From NCBI RefSeq assembly GCF_022345965.1, contig NZ_JAKRMU010000002.1, forward strand, positions 1 through 64,000: a stretch of 64,000 nt of DNA. The letters are read 5' to 3'. Positions within the stretch are counted from its first letter, which is position 1; each line of letters begins with the position of its first letter. The notes below the pieces were generated by a model that saw nothing but the letters and a program-made list of their open reading frames with translations, searched no databases and was not told the DNA's origin. Of the stretch, positions 28,147 through 37,931 are shown one piece after another. The stretch comes from Corynebacterium sp. ACRQK (GTDB taxonomy: Bacteria; Actinomycetota; Actinomycetes; Mycobacteriales; Mycobacteriaceae). Made by a program: the position numbers and the translations under genes.

Positions 28147-29412
28147 GTGGCGCTCATCGTTCAGAAATACGGCGGCTCCTCGCTGGAAAGCGCGGAGAGG
28201 ATCCGGCGCGTAGCCGAGCGAATCGTGGAAACCAAAAAGCAGGGTAACGACGTGGTCGTCGTCTGCTCCGCAATGGGAGACACCACCGATGACCTGCTGG
28301 AACTCGCCGAGCAGGTCAATCCCGTGCCGCCCGCACGCGAGATGGACATGCTGCTAACCGCCGGTGAGCGTATTTCCAACGCGCTGGTGGCCATGGCCAT
28401 CGCCTCCTTCGGTGCCGAGGCACAATCCTTCACTGGCTCGCAGGCGGGCGTGCTGACCACCGAGCGACACGGCAACGCACGCATCGTGGACGTCACCCCC
28501 GGCCGCGTGCGGGAAGCCCTGGACGATGGAAAGATTTGCCTCGTCGCAGGCTTCCAAGGCGTGAACCGCGAAACGCGCGATGTGACCACCCTCGGACGTG
28601 GCGGCTCGGACGCCACCGCAGTCGCCCTGGCGGCGGCGCTCGAGGCCGACGTGTGCGAGATCTACTCCGACGTCGACGGCGTGTACACCGCGGACCCGCG
28701 CATCGTGCCGGACGCCCAGAAGCTCGACACGATCTCTTTCGAAGAAATGCTGGAGATGGCAGCCGTCGGCGCGAAGGTGCTGATGCTGCGCAGCGTGGAA
28801 TACGCCCGCGCATTCGACGTGCCCCTGCGCGTCCGCTCCTCGTATAGCACCGACACCGGCACCCTCGTCTCTGGATCAATGGAGGATATTCCCATGGAAG
28901 AAGCAGTACTCACCGGCGTGGCACACGACCGCTCCGAAGCCAAGATCGCCGTCCTCGGCATTCCGGACTCTCCCGGGGAGGCAGCGAAGGTCTTCCGCGC
29001 CGTTGCCGACGCCGAGATCAACATCGACATGGTCGTGCAGAACATCAGCAAGATCGACAACAACCGCACCGACATCACCTTCACCTGCCCGCGGACGGAC
29101 GCCACCCGCGCGATGCAGCTGCTGAAGGGCATCAAGGAACAGAACGACTGGCAGGACCTTATCTTCGACGACCACGTGGGCAAGGTCTCCCTGGTCGGCG
29201 CTGGTATGAAGTCCCACCCCGGCGTGACCGCCGACTTCTGCGAGGCGCTGCGCGACGCGGGCGTCAACATCGAGCTAATCAGTACCTCCGAGATCCGCAT
29301 CTCCGTGCTGATCCGCGACACCGACGTGGACAAGGCCGTGCGCGCCATCCACGACCGCTTCCAGCTGGGCGGCGACAAAGAAGCCACCGTGTACGCTGGG
29401 ACGGGACGCTAA
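28147..29412 (+). CDS. lysC: Aspartokinase (alpha subunit; internal beta start)
   Basis: Phosphorylates aspartate, the entry to lysine, threonine, methionine and diaminopimelate. 421 aa with KYGGSSL as the ATP/substrate motif, [15 protein letters not shown] in the kinase domain and two ACT domains. The ATG at 28894 is codon 250 (MEEAVLTGV), preceded by TGGAGGA, and matches the internal beta-subunit start of C. glutamicum. S301, T308 and T311, positions where substitutions relieve Lys+Thr feedback in C. glutamicum, are wild type here. GTG start with AGGAAGGTGG upstream. asd follows 73 bases later. Confidence 0.96.
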   Translation: MALIVQKYGGSSLESAERIRRVAERIVETKKQGNDVVVVCSAMGDTTDDLLELAEQVNPVPPAREMDMLLTAGERISNALVAMAIASFGAEAQSFTGSQAGVLTTERHGNARIVDVTPGRVREALDDGKICLVAGFQGVNRETRDVTTLGRGGSDATAVALAAALEADVCEIYSDVDGVYTADPRIVPDAQKLDTISFEEMLEMAAVGAKVLMLRSVEYARAFDVPLRVRSSYSTDTGTLVSGSMEDIPMEEAVLTGVAHDRSEAKIAVLGIPDSPGEAAKVFRAVADAEINIDMVVQNISKIDNNRTDITFTCPRTDATRAMQLLKGIKEQNDWQDLIFDDHVGKVSLVGAGMKSHPGVTADFCEALRDAGVNIELISTSEIRISVLIRDTDVDKAVRAIHDRFQLGGDKEATVYAGTGR

Positions 29413-29425
29413 AACCGCAGCTTAA

Positions 29426-30544
<1,119 letters not shown>

Positions 30545-30589
30545 TCCCCGTGCCCCCAGTCGGGTCGCCGGGCCTTCACGCCCCGGCCG

Positions 30590-31864
30590 CTAGGCCTCGC
30601 TACCGCAGCACCCCGGCGCACACGGCGAGCCGTTGAACGTGCGGCCGAAGTCCGGAACCGTTGCCAGCTCGCCGACTACCTTCGCCGCCAGATCGCGCGC
30701 CGCCTGCTGATCCTCCGAGGGATTGGCGCTGGGGGCGTCACTACCAACAACAAGATCAACCACCATTCCTGCGAAACCGGTGGTCAAACCCGGAGTGGCT
30801 GCGCGCACGAAGGGGATGCCCGCCTCCGCGGCGGCATCGCGGGCCTCAGTATCCAGATCCCACTTGACCTCCATGTGGTCGGTGATGAAGCCAACCGGGC
30901 ACAGCACAATCGCGCGTTTGTTGCCAGCCTCTGCGCGCGCCTCAATGTGGTCGCACACGTCCGGCTCCAGCCACGGCACATGCGGCGAACCAGAGCGCGA
31001 CTGCCATACCAGCTCGACGTCCAGGTCGGTGCCGGCACCCACGTCCACCCCCACAGTTTCACCCGTGTGCGCGGGGCCATCCCCGCGGCCGCCGACGTTC
31101 TCGTGGCGGGCCAACTGGCCAGTCCAGCCGTAATCCGCGCCACTACCAGGGGTATTAGCGAAGCTGCTGGCCTGCTGGATCAATCGCGAGGCATCCAGCA
31201 CCTGCTGGGAGTACAGATTCCCGCCGAACTTGTGCGGACCCGCCGCCTTATCCGCCACCGTCGGCACCGAATGCGCGGTGAAAACCAGCTCTGCCTGCGT
31301 GGCCACCTCCTCGCCGTGCTCTGCACGCAGCTGCTCGCGTGCCGTATCCACGGCTCGGGCGAACTCCGCGATGAACGTCGGGTGGCGGTGGAACTGCGGC
31401 AGGCGCTCCACCTTCGGGGCCTCCAGGCCGGCCTCCTCGCAGGCAGCGATGGCGCGGCGCAGATCCTCCTGATACTGCGAGCAACCCGAGTAACCGCCCC
31501 ACGCGCTGGTGGCGAAGACGTACACATGGCGGATACCGTCGCGGGACATCTGCTGCAGCGCATCCTCGACGTAGGGCTCCCAGTTGCGGTTGCCGAAGTA
31601 TACGGGCAGGTCGATGTCGCGCCGGGCGAGCTCAGCCTCGATATTGCGGATCAGCTGCTTGTTTTGGTCGTTGATGGGGGAGCGACCTCCGAGCGCAAAG
31701 TAGTGCTCGCCGACCTTCTCCAAACGCTCGCGGGGGATGCCGCGGCCGCGCGTGACGTTTTCCAGGAAGGGGACCACGTCCTCGGACTTCTCCGGGCCGC
31801 CGAAAGATAGCAGTAGCAGGGCGGAGTCGGCGGCGATGGACGGGTTGCTGGGGCTCGTGCTCAT
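30590..31864 (-). CDS. hemH: Ferrochelatase (coproporphyrin type)
   Basis: Inserts Fe2+ into the porphyrin; actinobacterial enzymes use coproporphyrin III. LLLLSFGGPEKSEDV is the family N-terminus, TAHSVP has the catalytic His, and FVTD-like GFITDHMEV holds the catalytic Glu. Cysteines in SGCSQYQ and in the tail SPCAPGCCGSEA fit the [2Fe-2S] cluster seen in actinobacterial ferrochelatases. A Gly-rich insertion (GSGADYGW... to ...VGVDVGAGT) follows the His. ATG 31864 is chosen; a GTG lies two codons upstream. Confidence 0.92.
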   Translation of the reverse strand: MSTSPSNPSIAADSALLLLSFGGPEKSEDVVPFLENVTRGRGIPRERLEKVGEHYFALGGRSPINDQNKQLIRNIEAELARRDIDLPVYFGNRNWEPYVEDALQQMSRDGIRHVYVFATSAWGGYSGCSQYQEDLRRAIAACEEAGLEAPKVERLPQFHRHPTFIAEFARAVDTAREQLRAEHGEEVATQAELVFTAHSVPTVADKAAGPHKFGGNLYSQQVLDASRLIQQASSFANTPGSGADYGWTGQLARHENVGGRGDGPAHTGETVGVDVGAGTDLDVELVWQSRSGSPHVPWLEPDVCDHIEARAEAGNKRAIVLCPVGFITDHMEVKWDLDTEARDAAAEAGIPFVRAATPGLTTGFAGMVVDLVVGSDAPSANPSEDQQAARDLAAKVVGELATVPDFGRTFNGSPCAPGCCGSEA

Positions 31865-31884
31865 ATTCACCAGCCTAGCCTCTT

Positions 31885-31899
31885 AGGTGCTGTACACCT
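31885..31899. promoter_or_regulatory. Small dyad upstream of hemH
   Basis: AGGTG-N5-CACCT, 20 bases before the hemH start. It could be an operator or leader stem; no regulator is assigned. Confidence 0.3.
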
Positions 31900-31930
31900 T
31901 AAAGCCCGTGCTTCTTTAAGCCCGGGCTGC

Positions 31931-33364
31931 CTACACCTGCTGCACGTCCTCGCGTCCAAGCTCGTGGCGCAGGGCAGCTTCCGCGGTGCGGTAGCGGAAC
32001 GGGTGGCCGACAGCTTCCAGAACCTTCGGCACCACGTGCTGGTCGGCCATGGCCAACTCTTCCGCACCCTGCTTGCCCAGTAGGATCTCTGGCCCCTGCT
32101 TGGGCACCGGGAACAGTGGCAGCCCTCCGCCGACTTTCACCAGAATCTTTGTGAACTGGTCGTTCGTAAGAACCTCCGGCCCTACCGCGTTCACGGGGCC
32201 GTTGAGGTTCGGGTCGATCGCCGCACGGTGGTAGATGTCCACCACGTCGTCCAGCGCCACCCACGGGAAGTGTTGGCTGCCATCGCCCAGTCGCCCGCCA
32301 CCGACGCGCACGCTGGCCAGCAACAGGTCCAGCATCTGTGAGCCGCCGCCCAGCACCAGCCCGCTGCGGACGTTCACCACCCGCTTGCCAGCAGCCCGCG
32401 CGGGTTCGGTGGCAGCTTCCCAACCAGCCACGATTTCCGCTACCTCGCCGGCGCCCTGGCCTGCGGTTTCATCGGCTTGTTCCGCACGGTCGTTGCCATA
32501 GAAACCGACAGCAGAGGCGCACACCATCGCCTCCACGCATAGGGTTTCCGCCACCAGCTTCGCCAGCTTCCGTGTTGGTTCCAGCCGCGAGTCCCGCACT
32601 TTCGCCACGTGCTCTTCTGTGAACCGACCCGCGATGGGGTGGCCGCCCAAGTGGATCAGCACCTGCACGCCGTCCAGCAGTCCCCGCGCCGGGTTGTCGG
32701 GATTCCACTTGCGTACCGTGTTGCTGCCGGTGCTACCCGCGCCAGTGCCGTGTCCGGTGCCGCCTCGCTTCAGCCGCACTACCTCGTGACCCGCGAGCTC
32801 CAGCAGCGCGCACAGCTGTGTTCCCACCAGGCCGCCAGAGCCAGTTACCGCGATCCGCAACGGCCTGTCATCATCCGCGCGCTCGCGCAGCCGCCGGGCG
32901 AATTTGAGGTGCTGTACGTCGGCCTGCAACTGGTTTTGGCGATATGCGAACACTCCACCAAAAGCCCTGGTCGCCACGAACTTCGGCAGGTTCGTGTGCA
33001 GCATGTCGGTGATCACCGTGGACTCCGCCGTTCCCGCAGGCCCCGCCGTGCCCTCGGCTCGGAACTCATGCGTATGCTCCCACCCCGTCAGCGCACCCAA
33101 CACCGCTGTCGTGCACACATCTTGGAATCGCCGCCAATCCGGTGCGGTCCCCTCATACGCCCGCGCCTGGTGCTGTGCGACCCACGTGATTCCGCCCGGC
33201 AAGGCGAACGTCGTCACCCCATCGCGCAAGGAGTTCGCCTGGTGGATCAGGCGCATGCGGGTGAAACCTGGCGTCAAACGATGAACAATCCCCGGGCGCC
33301 CGTGCAGCGCCCACGTATCGGCCAAGCCCAAAGGAATGCGGTGGGAAAAGGTGATGGTGCTCAT
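31931..33364 (-). CDS. TIGR01777-family NAD(P)-dependent epimerase-like protein
   Basis: A 477-aa protein. The N-terminal ~150 residues form an SRPBCC/START-like domain (MSTITFSHRIPLGLADTWAL). It is followed by an extended SDR domain with cofactor loop VTGSGGLVGTQL and the family tail FPVPKQGPEILLGKQGAEEL. Substrate unknown. A Gly/Thr-rich insertion follows the cofactor loop (GGTGHGTGAGSTG). ATG 33364 is chosen over an upstream in-frame codon on family N-terminus grounds. Confidence 0.85.
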   Translation of the reverse strand: MSTITFSHRIPLGLADTWALHGRPGIVHRLTPGFTRMRLIHQANSLRDGVTTFALPGGITWVAQHQARAYEGTAPDWRRFQDVCTTAVLGALTGWEHTHEFRAEGTAGPAGTAESTVITDMLHTNLPKFVATRAFGGVFAYRQNQLQADVQHLKFARRLRERADDDRPLRIAVTGSGGLVGTQLCALLELAGHEVVRLKRGGTGHGTGAGSTGSNTVRKWNPDNPARGLLDGVQVLIHLGGHPIAGRFTEEHVAKVRDSRLEPTRKLAKLVAETLCVEAMVCASAVGFYGNDRAEQADETAGQGAGEVAEIVAGWEAATEPARAAGKRVVNVRSGLVLGGGSQMLDLLLASVRVGGGRLGDGSQHFPWVALDDVVDIYHRAAIDPNLNGPVNAVGPEVLTNDQFTKILVKVGGGLPLFPVPKQGPEILLGKQGAEELAMADQHVVPKVLEAVGHPFRYRTAEAALRHELGREDVQQV

Positions 33365-33396
33365 GCCCGCCACCCTATACAAAGCCCGGAATCGAG

Positions 33397-34014
33397 CTAG
33401 GCCACCCCGAAGCGTCGCTTGTTGTTCTTCTTTGTGACGCCACCTTGTCCCTCGCCTGCCATCGCAACCAGGTCGGCGCGGGCGCGGGCAACGCGAGAGC
33501 GGATCGTGCCCACGCGGACGTTAGCGATCTTCGCGGCCTCGGCGTAGGTGTAGCCCAGAACCTGCGTGAGGATCAGAGCCTCCCGGCGTTCCTCCTCCAG
33601 CTGGTCGATGAGGGCGCGAGTGTCCACCCATTCCGCCCAGCTTTGCCCGCCAGTGGTTTCGGCGGCGGGGGTGGCGCTGGTGGCGTCCTCAATTTCCGTG
33701 GCGGAACTGCGGGGGCGGGCCATATCGTGGCGTACGCTATCGACCCACACGCGGCGGGCGAGGGAGAGGATCCAGGTACGAGCCGTGGAGCGGGCGGCGA
33801 ACCGCGGCAGGGCGCTCAGTACACGTAGGTAGGTCTCCTGCGTGAGGTCGTCCGCGCGGTCGGTATCGGCCAGGTGAGCCAGCAGGCGCCACACATCGTC
33901 GTGCGTGGCGGAAATGAACTCGGTCAACGCCTGGCGGTCGCCACTGGCGGCGCGCAGGGCGAGGTCGGTCACAGCGGCATCGTGCGCCTGACTGCTGGTT
34001 ACCTGGCTGGTCAT
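33397..34014 (-). CDS. sigC: ECF sigma factor SigC
   Basis: A 205-aa extracytoplasmic-function sigma factor. Region 2 is DDLTQETYLRVLSALPRF; region 4 helix-turn-helix is GYTYAEAAKIANVRVGTIRSRVARAR. It is divergent from katA, the order sigC-katA known in C. glutamicum, where SigC responds to respiratory/oxidative conditions. The ATG at 34014 has no ribosome site but TAGGCT six bases upstream, suggesting a leaderless transcript. The basic tail GVTKKNNKRRFGVA is encoded by a copy of the 14-bp word. Confidence 0.88.
   Translation of the reverse strand: MTSQVTSSQAHDAAVTDLALRAASGDRQALTEFISATHDDVWRLLAHLADTDRADDLTQETYLRVLSALPRFAARSTARTWILSLARRVWVDSVRHDMARPRSSATEIEDATSATPAAETTGGQSWAEWVDTRALIDQLEEERREALILTQVLGYTYAEAAKIANVRVGTIRSRVARARADLVAMAGEGQGGVTKKNNKRRFGVA
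33427..33440 (-). repeat. Dispersed 14-bp word, copy 6 (exact)
   Basis: Minus-strand GGCGTCACAAAGAA encoding GVTKK in the SigC C-terminal tail. Confidence 0.7.
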
Positions 34015-34095
34015 GGACAAAGCCTAACACGCGGGGGTGGAAGTTCTGGCAAGGTGGAATGCATAGCCAAAGCTATTAGGTATCTGGAGGTACCC

Positions 34096-35727
34096 ATGAC
34101 TGCTACGAATAATGACGGCACCAATAACGACCCAATCACCACGGCCAAGGACGTTGCCTCCCGCGGCATGTGCCCCTACTCCGGAGCCTCGACGAACGTG
34201 AATGGTTCCCCGGTCAGCACCGAGGAGCACTCCGCGACCGTGGGCCAGCAGGGTCCGCTGCTGCTTTCCGACGTACACCTGGTGGAAAAGCACGCGCACT
34301 TTAACCGCGAGCGCATCCCGGAGCGCAACGTGCACGCCAAGGGCTCCGGTGCCTTCGGTGAGCTGACCATCACCGAGGACGTTTCCAAGTACACCAAGGC
34401 GGATCTGTTCCAGCCGGGGCGCGTGACTCCGATGCTGGCCCGCTTCTCCACCGTCGCGGGCGAGCAGGGCTTCCCCGACGCGGTGCGCGACGTGCGCGGA
34501 TTCTCGCTGAAGTTCTACACCCAACAGGGCAACTACGACATCGTGGGCAACAACACCCCGGTGTTCTTCCTGCGCGACGGCATTAAGTTCCCGGACTTCA
34601 TTCGTTCCCAGAAGCGTCTGGCGGATTCCGGCCTGCGCTCCGCGGACATGCAGTGGGATTTCTGGACCCGCTCCCCGGAGACCGCGCACCAGGTGACCTA
34701 CCTGATGGGCGACCGTGGCATTCCGACGGACTTCCGCCACATGGACGGCTTCGGCTCCCACACCTACCAGTGGATCAACGCCGCCGGCGAGCGTTTCTGG
34801 GTGAAGTACCACTTCAAGACCCGCCAGGGCTGGGACTTCTACACCGATGACGAGGCCGCTAAGGTCATTGCTTCGGGCAATTTCGATTCCTCCCGTCAGG
34901 ATCTTTATGACGCCATCGAGCGCGGCGATTACCCGACGTGGGATGTGAAGGTGCAGATCATGCCGGTCGCCGAGGCGGAGGATTACCGCTGGAACCCGTT
35001 TGACCTGACGAAGACCTGGTCGCAGAAGGATTACCCGCTGATTCCGGTCGGCCACTTCACGCTGAACGAGAACCCGCAGAACTTCTTCGCTCAGATCGAA
35101 CAGGCCGCCTTCGCACCGTCGAACCTGGTGCCGGGCATTGGCCTTTCCCCGGACAAGATGCTGTTGGCTCGTGCCTTCGCCTACGCCGATACGCAGCGTT
35201 ACCGCCTGGGCGTGAACTTCCACCAGCTGCCTTCCAACCGTTCCGTCGTGGCGGAGAAAAACTACTACACCGCTAAGGACGGCGCGGGTAACCAGGAGTT
35301 CCCGCCGGCCGGCACCCCGGTGTACTCCCCGAATCGTTTCGAGCGCGGCGACGGTGGCATCGACGTCAACGACGGCTCCGGTGCCGTCGAGCAGGGCGTG
35401 GCCGCCGGTGAGTCCCAGTACGGCTTCGGCCGTGGCCAGGAATCCGCCGTGACCGCCGCGGAGGAGCTGGGCCTGTTCGACGACCTGCACGGCACCGACC
35501 TGACCCGCGGGGCTTACGTCCGCCACCCGGAGGACGACGACTTCATCCAGGCGGGCCAGCTGGTACGCGAGGTTTTGGATGACGCCGCCCGGGAGCGCCT
35601 GGCAAACAACATCGCAGGCGCGATGGATGGTGTGTCTGACCAGGTGGCTGAGCAGTGCTGGACCTACTGGGGCAAGGTCGACGAGAACCTGCGCGACCGG
35701 GTGAAGGAAATCTTCACCGGCAAGTAA
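34096..35727 (+). CDS. katA: Monofunctional heme catalase
   Basis: Decomposes H2O2. A 543-aa catalase with the active-site His in ERNVHAKGSGAFG, the conserved Asn in the FYTQQGNYDIVGNNTPVFF region, and the proximal heme Tyr in RAFAYADTQRYRLG. An N-terminal extension of ~30 residues precedes the core. ATG 34096 follows GGAGG by five bases; the frame is open upstream but runs into sigC. ATAGC-CAAA-GCTAT at 34063-34076 is a small dyad just upstream. Confidence 0.95.
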   Translation: MTATNNDGTNNDPITTAKDVASRGMCPYSGASTNVNGSPVSTEEHSATVGQQGPLLLSDVHLVEKHAHFNRERIPERNVHAKGSGAFGELTITEDVSKYTKADLFQPGRVTPMLARFSTVAGEQGFPDAVRDVRGFSLKFYTQQGNYDIVGNNTPVFFLRDGIKFPDFIRSQKRLADSGLRSADMQWDFWTRSPETAHQVTYLMGDRGIPTDFRHMDGFGSHTYQWINAAGERFWVKYHFKTRQGWDFYTDDEAAKVIASGNFDSSRQDLYDAIERGDYPTWDVKVQIMPVAEAEDYRWNPFDLTKTWSQKDYPLIPVGHFTLNENPQNFFAQIEQAAFAPSNLVPGIGLSPDKMLLARAFAYADTQRYRLGVNFHQLPSNRSVVAEKNYYTAKDGAGNQEFPPAGTPVYSPNRFERGDGGIDVNDGSGAVEQGVAAGESQYGFGRGQESAVTAAEELGLFDDLHGTDLTRGAYVRHPEDDDFIQAGQLVREVLDDAARERLANNIAGAMDGVSDQVAEQCWTYWGKVDENLRDRVKEIFTGK

Positions 35728-35822
35728 GCCCCGCTGGCCGCAGCGCGGCGCTCGCCGGTTCACGTAGGCTGGGCGCCGCAACGAATCAAACAGACAGTAT
35801 TGGCGAAAGGATTGGTTCACTC

Positions 35823-36248
35823 ATGAGCGAGGCACTGTACACAGCAAAGGCACTTTCCACCGGTGGCGGCCGCGATGGCCACGTTGCTACCGACGACCGC
35901 CAGATCGATCTGGACGTTCGCCCGCCGAAGGCACTGGGTGGCTCCGGTGAGGGCACGAACCCGGAGCAGCTGGTCTCCGCAGGTTGGGCCGCCTGCTTTA
36001 ACGGCGCCCTGCAGAAGACCATCAAGGAGGCTGGCGTGGACATGAGCCAGTCCCCGGAGGTCACCGTCGAGACCACCCTGAACAAGGTTCCGGAGGGCTT
36101 CCGCCTGTCCGCGAAGATCACCGCCACCGTCTTCGGCGTGGATCAGGCCAAGGCCGACGAGCTGGTTGCGGATGCTCACGCATTCTGCCCGTATTCCAAG
36201 GCAATGCGCGGCGAGATCGACGTTGAGGCCGTCGCCGTTGTCGGCTAG
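35823..36248 (+). CDS. ohr: Organic hydroperoxide resistance protein (Ohr/OsmC family)
   Basis: A thiol peroxidase that reduces organic hydroperoxides. 141 aa with the two redox cysteines in GWAACFNGAL and AHAFCPYSKA, and LYTAKALSTGGGRDG as the family N-terminus. It is adjacent to katA, forming a peroxide-defence pair. ATG 35823 preceded by AAAGGA. Confidence 0.93.
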   Translation: MSEALYTAKALSTGGGRDGHVATDDRQIDLDVRPPKALGGSGEGTNPEQLVSAGWAACFNGALQKTIKEAGVDMSQSPEVTVETTLNKVPEGFRLSAKITATVFGVDQAKADELVADAHAFCPYSKAMRGEIDVEAVAVVG

Positions 36249-36335
36249 TTCCGCTGCAGCGGTCAGTAGCTGACGGTCTGCGCTCGCGCCTAGTAACTGG
36301 CTCCGGGTGCCTAGCAGCCAGCCGCCGCAGGAGCG

Positions 36336-36380
36336 AAAACGAGTCCGCCCCCACCAAGGAAGTGGGGGCGGACTCGTTTT
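36336..36380. terminator. Strong bidirectional terminator between ohr and mrpG
   Basis: A perfect 19-bp inverted repeat beginning AAAACGAGTCCG, with a seven-base loop CAAGGAA. The stem ends in TTTT on both strands, serving the convergent ohr and mrp transcripts. Confidence 0.92.
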
Positions 36381-36389
36381 CTATTGGCG

Positions 36390-36791
36390 CTACTGGGGTT
36401 CCTTCGCCTTCTGACCACCGGACAGCGGCACGGTGTGATCCCAGTGCGTCGCATGCAGTGCGCGGCCCATCACGTATGAACCGACGGCGCCGATCACCAG
36501 CAGCGCAGTGATGGCGACGATCGCGCGGATCAACACGCCCAGCACAAACCCTTCCGTCGACCAGGAGTAAACCAGGTTGGCGCTGATCAGCAGGGGAAGC
36601 CCCACGCCGACAGCTGGACCGACCATGTTGACCTGACTGAGGGCGTCCGGAGCAAGGTACATCGCGCGGGCAGAAACAAAGATAAAGATCGCCCCGAGAA
36701 TGGCGAGCACACCCGCGGTAATCGCGCCGAGCCAACCCGGCTCGCTGAACTCGACCATTTCGCCGGCGGCGGCGAGAATTGTTGTGGACAT
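36390..36791 (-). CDS. mrpG: Na+/H+ antiporter subunit MrpG
   Basis: A 133-aa small membrane subunit with three helices; VLAILGAIFIFVSARAMYLAPDALSQVNMVG is typical of MnhG/MrpG when read in segments. Last gene of the mrp operon, abutting mrpF. Confidence 0.88.
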   Translation of the reverse strand: MSTTILAAAGEMVEFSEPGWLGAITAGVLAILGAIFIFVSARAMYLAPDALSQVNMVGPAVGVGLPLLISANLVYSWSTEGFVLGVLIRAIVAITALLVIGAVGSYVMGRALHATHWDHTVPLSGGQKAKEPQ

Positions 36792-37070
36792 TTAGCGCCT
36801 CCCTCGAGAAATGATGCGGGCATAAGCGATCGTCGACAGCGCGCCGAACAGGCCGGCGAACAGTGCGACCTCATAGGTGATCGCCGTGCGGTGGAAGATC
36901 GAATAACACAAAAACAGGCCTGCCATCGCCATAAACACCATGTCGGAAAGGACGGCGCGGCGGGCGTCATTATGCGTAGAAACAGCGCGCCACAGCACCG
37001 TAAACAGCGCGACAACAACAATGGCGGCGGCGATGCCCACCAGGATATTTAGTAGGTCCCTGGGCTCCAT
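36792..37070 (-). CDS. mrpF: Na+/H+ antiporter subunit MrpF
   Basis: A 92-aa protein with three membrane helices (LLNILVGIAAAIVVVALF, then two more) and the NDARRAVLSDMVF loop typical of MrpF. Its stop directly precedes the mrpG ATG. Confidence 0.88.
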   Translation of the reverse strand: MEPRDLLNILVGIAAAIVVVALFTVLWRAVSTHNDARRAVLSDMVFMAMAGLFLCYSIFHRTAITYEVALFAGLFGALSTIAYARIISRGRR

Positions 37071-37928
37071 CTACTTGCCTTCCTTCGGGTTGTTCTTCGG
37101 ATACAACGGGTCGTACAAGGTCTCTCCCGGTTTGGTGCGGCCTTCCTGGTCGGGTTTGGACGCCCCCAGGTTGTCCCCGCGGAAAGTATCAATATCTGGG
37201 GTTGCATTGGAGATCCGGGCCTTGGCGCGCTCGGCGTTTCGGTGGGCGATCTCGTAGCGCTCCTTGCGATCCATGTCGGGTACATCGGAGGGGTTCTTCT
37301 CCTCCTCGTCGGACTGCAGGATCGCGGCGACGAACGCGGCGGCGTGCGGAGTGGAATCCACCTTCTCCACGTCGAAGACCGTCTCGTCGGATGCGCGGCC
37401 ACCGCGCGAACCGCGGAAGCCACGTGGGCCTGGGCGGCCCTTCTCCACCAGGTACTGCACGTCGAAGTGCAGCGGCTTATCCTTCACCGACGGGGCGAGG
37501 TGCTCCTCCATGTCCGCCAGGCTGGCCAGCAATTCTTCCGGATCCGCGCCGTACATGGCGTGTACCGCGAGGAAGCGCTGGACGTGGTCCAGGCCGTGGG
37601 TGTTGAACTCCGAGCGGGCCACAGCGAAGGCATCCTTAGAGCTGCGCTCGCCGGCGGCTGCGTCGTAGTCGACCTCCTTCGGGCCGGTTACGCCCAGGGA
37701 GAGCGTGCCGGGGGTCATGGTGATCGAGGCGATGAGGGCTGCGATGTTCCGCTCACTGGTCACGCGCAGCGGGTAATAGATCACCACCGGCGCGATGTTG
37801 CGGCCGGTGCCGAGGGTATCGGCCGCCATGACGACCGATTCCTTGATGATTTGCCCGGTCAGCCAGGCGGCGTACTTCAGCGCGTGGCCGGTGGACTTCA
37901 CTGCTTGGACAATACTGAACTTTGCCAT
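37071..37928 (-). CDS. mrpE: Na+/H+ antiporter subunit MrpE with extended C-terminus
   Basis: A 285-aa subunit. The family core (IVIYYPLRVTSERNIAALIASITMTPGTLSLGV region, HGLDH, about 1-160) is followed by ~110 hydrophilic, charged residues (RPGPRGFRGSRGGRASDET...). Usual MrpE proteins are ~160-180 aa and lack this tail. The gene directly precedes mrpF. Confidence 0.85.
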   Translation of the reverse strand: MAKFSIVQAVKSTGHALKYAAWLTGQIIKESVVMAADTLGTGRNIAPVVIYYPLRVTSERNIAALIASITMTPGTLSLGVTGPKEVDYDAAAGERSSKDAFAVARSEFNTHGLDHVQRFLAVHAMYGADPEELLASLADMEEHLAPSVKDKPLHFDVQYLVEKGRPGPRGFRGSRGGRASDETVFDVEKVDSTPHAAAFVAAILQSDEEEKNPSDVPDMDRKERYEIAHRNAERAKARISNATPDIDTFRGDNLGASKPDQEGRTKPGETLYDPLYPKNNPKEGK

Positions 37929-37931
37929 GGC

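Noticed and set aside
30734..30747. GGCGTCACTACCAA as another copy of the dispersed word
   Set aside because: Matches the first half only. Similar partial matches at 51362, 52645 and 34904 were also left out as too weak.
33874..34095. N-terminal extension of katA by 74 codons
   Set aside because: It overlaps sigC antisense and lacks catalase similarity; the ATG at 34096 has a good GGAGG.
34024..35820. 598-codon minus-strand ORF opposite katA
   Set aside because: Antisense shadow of catalase.
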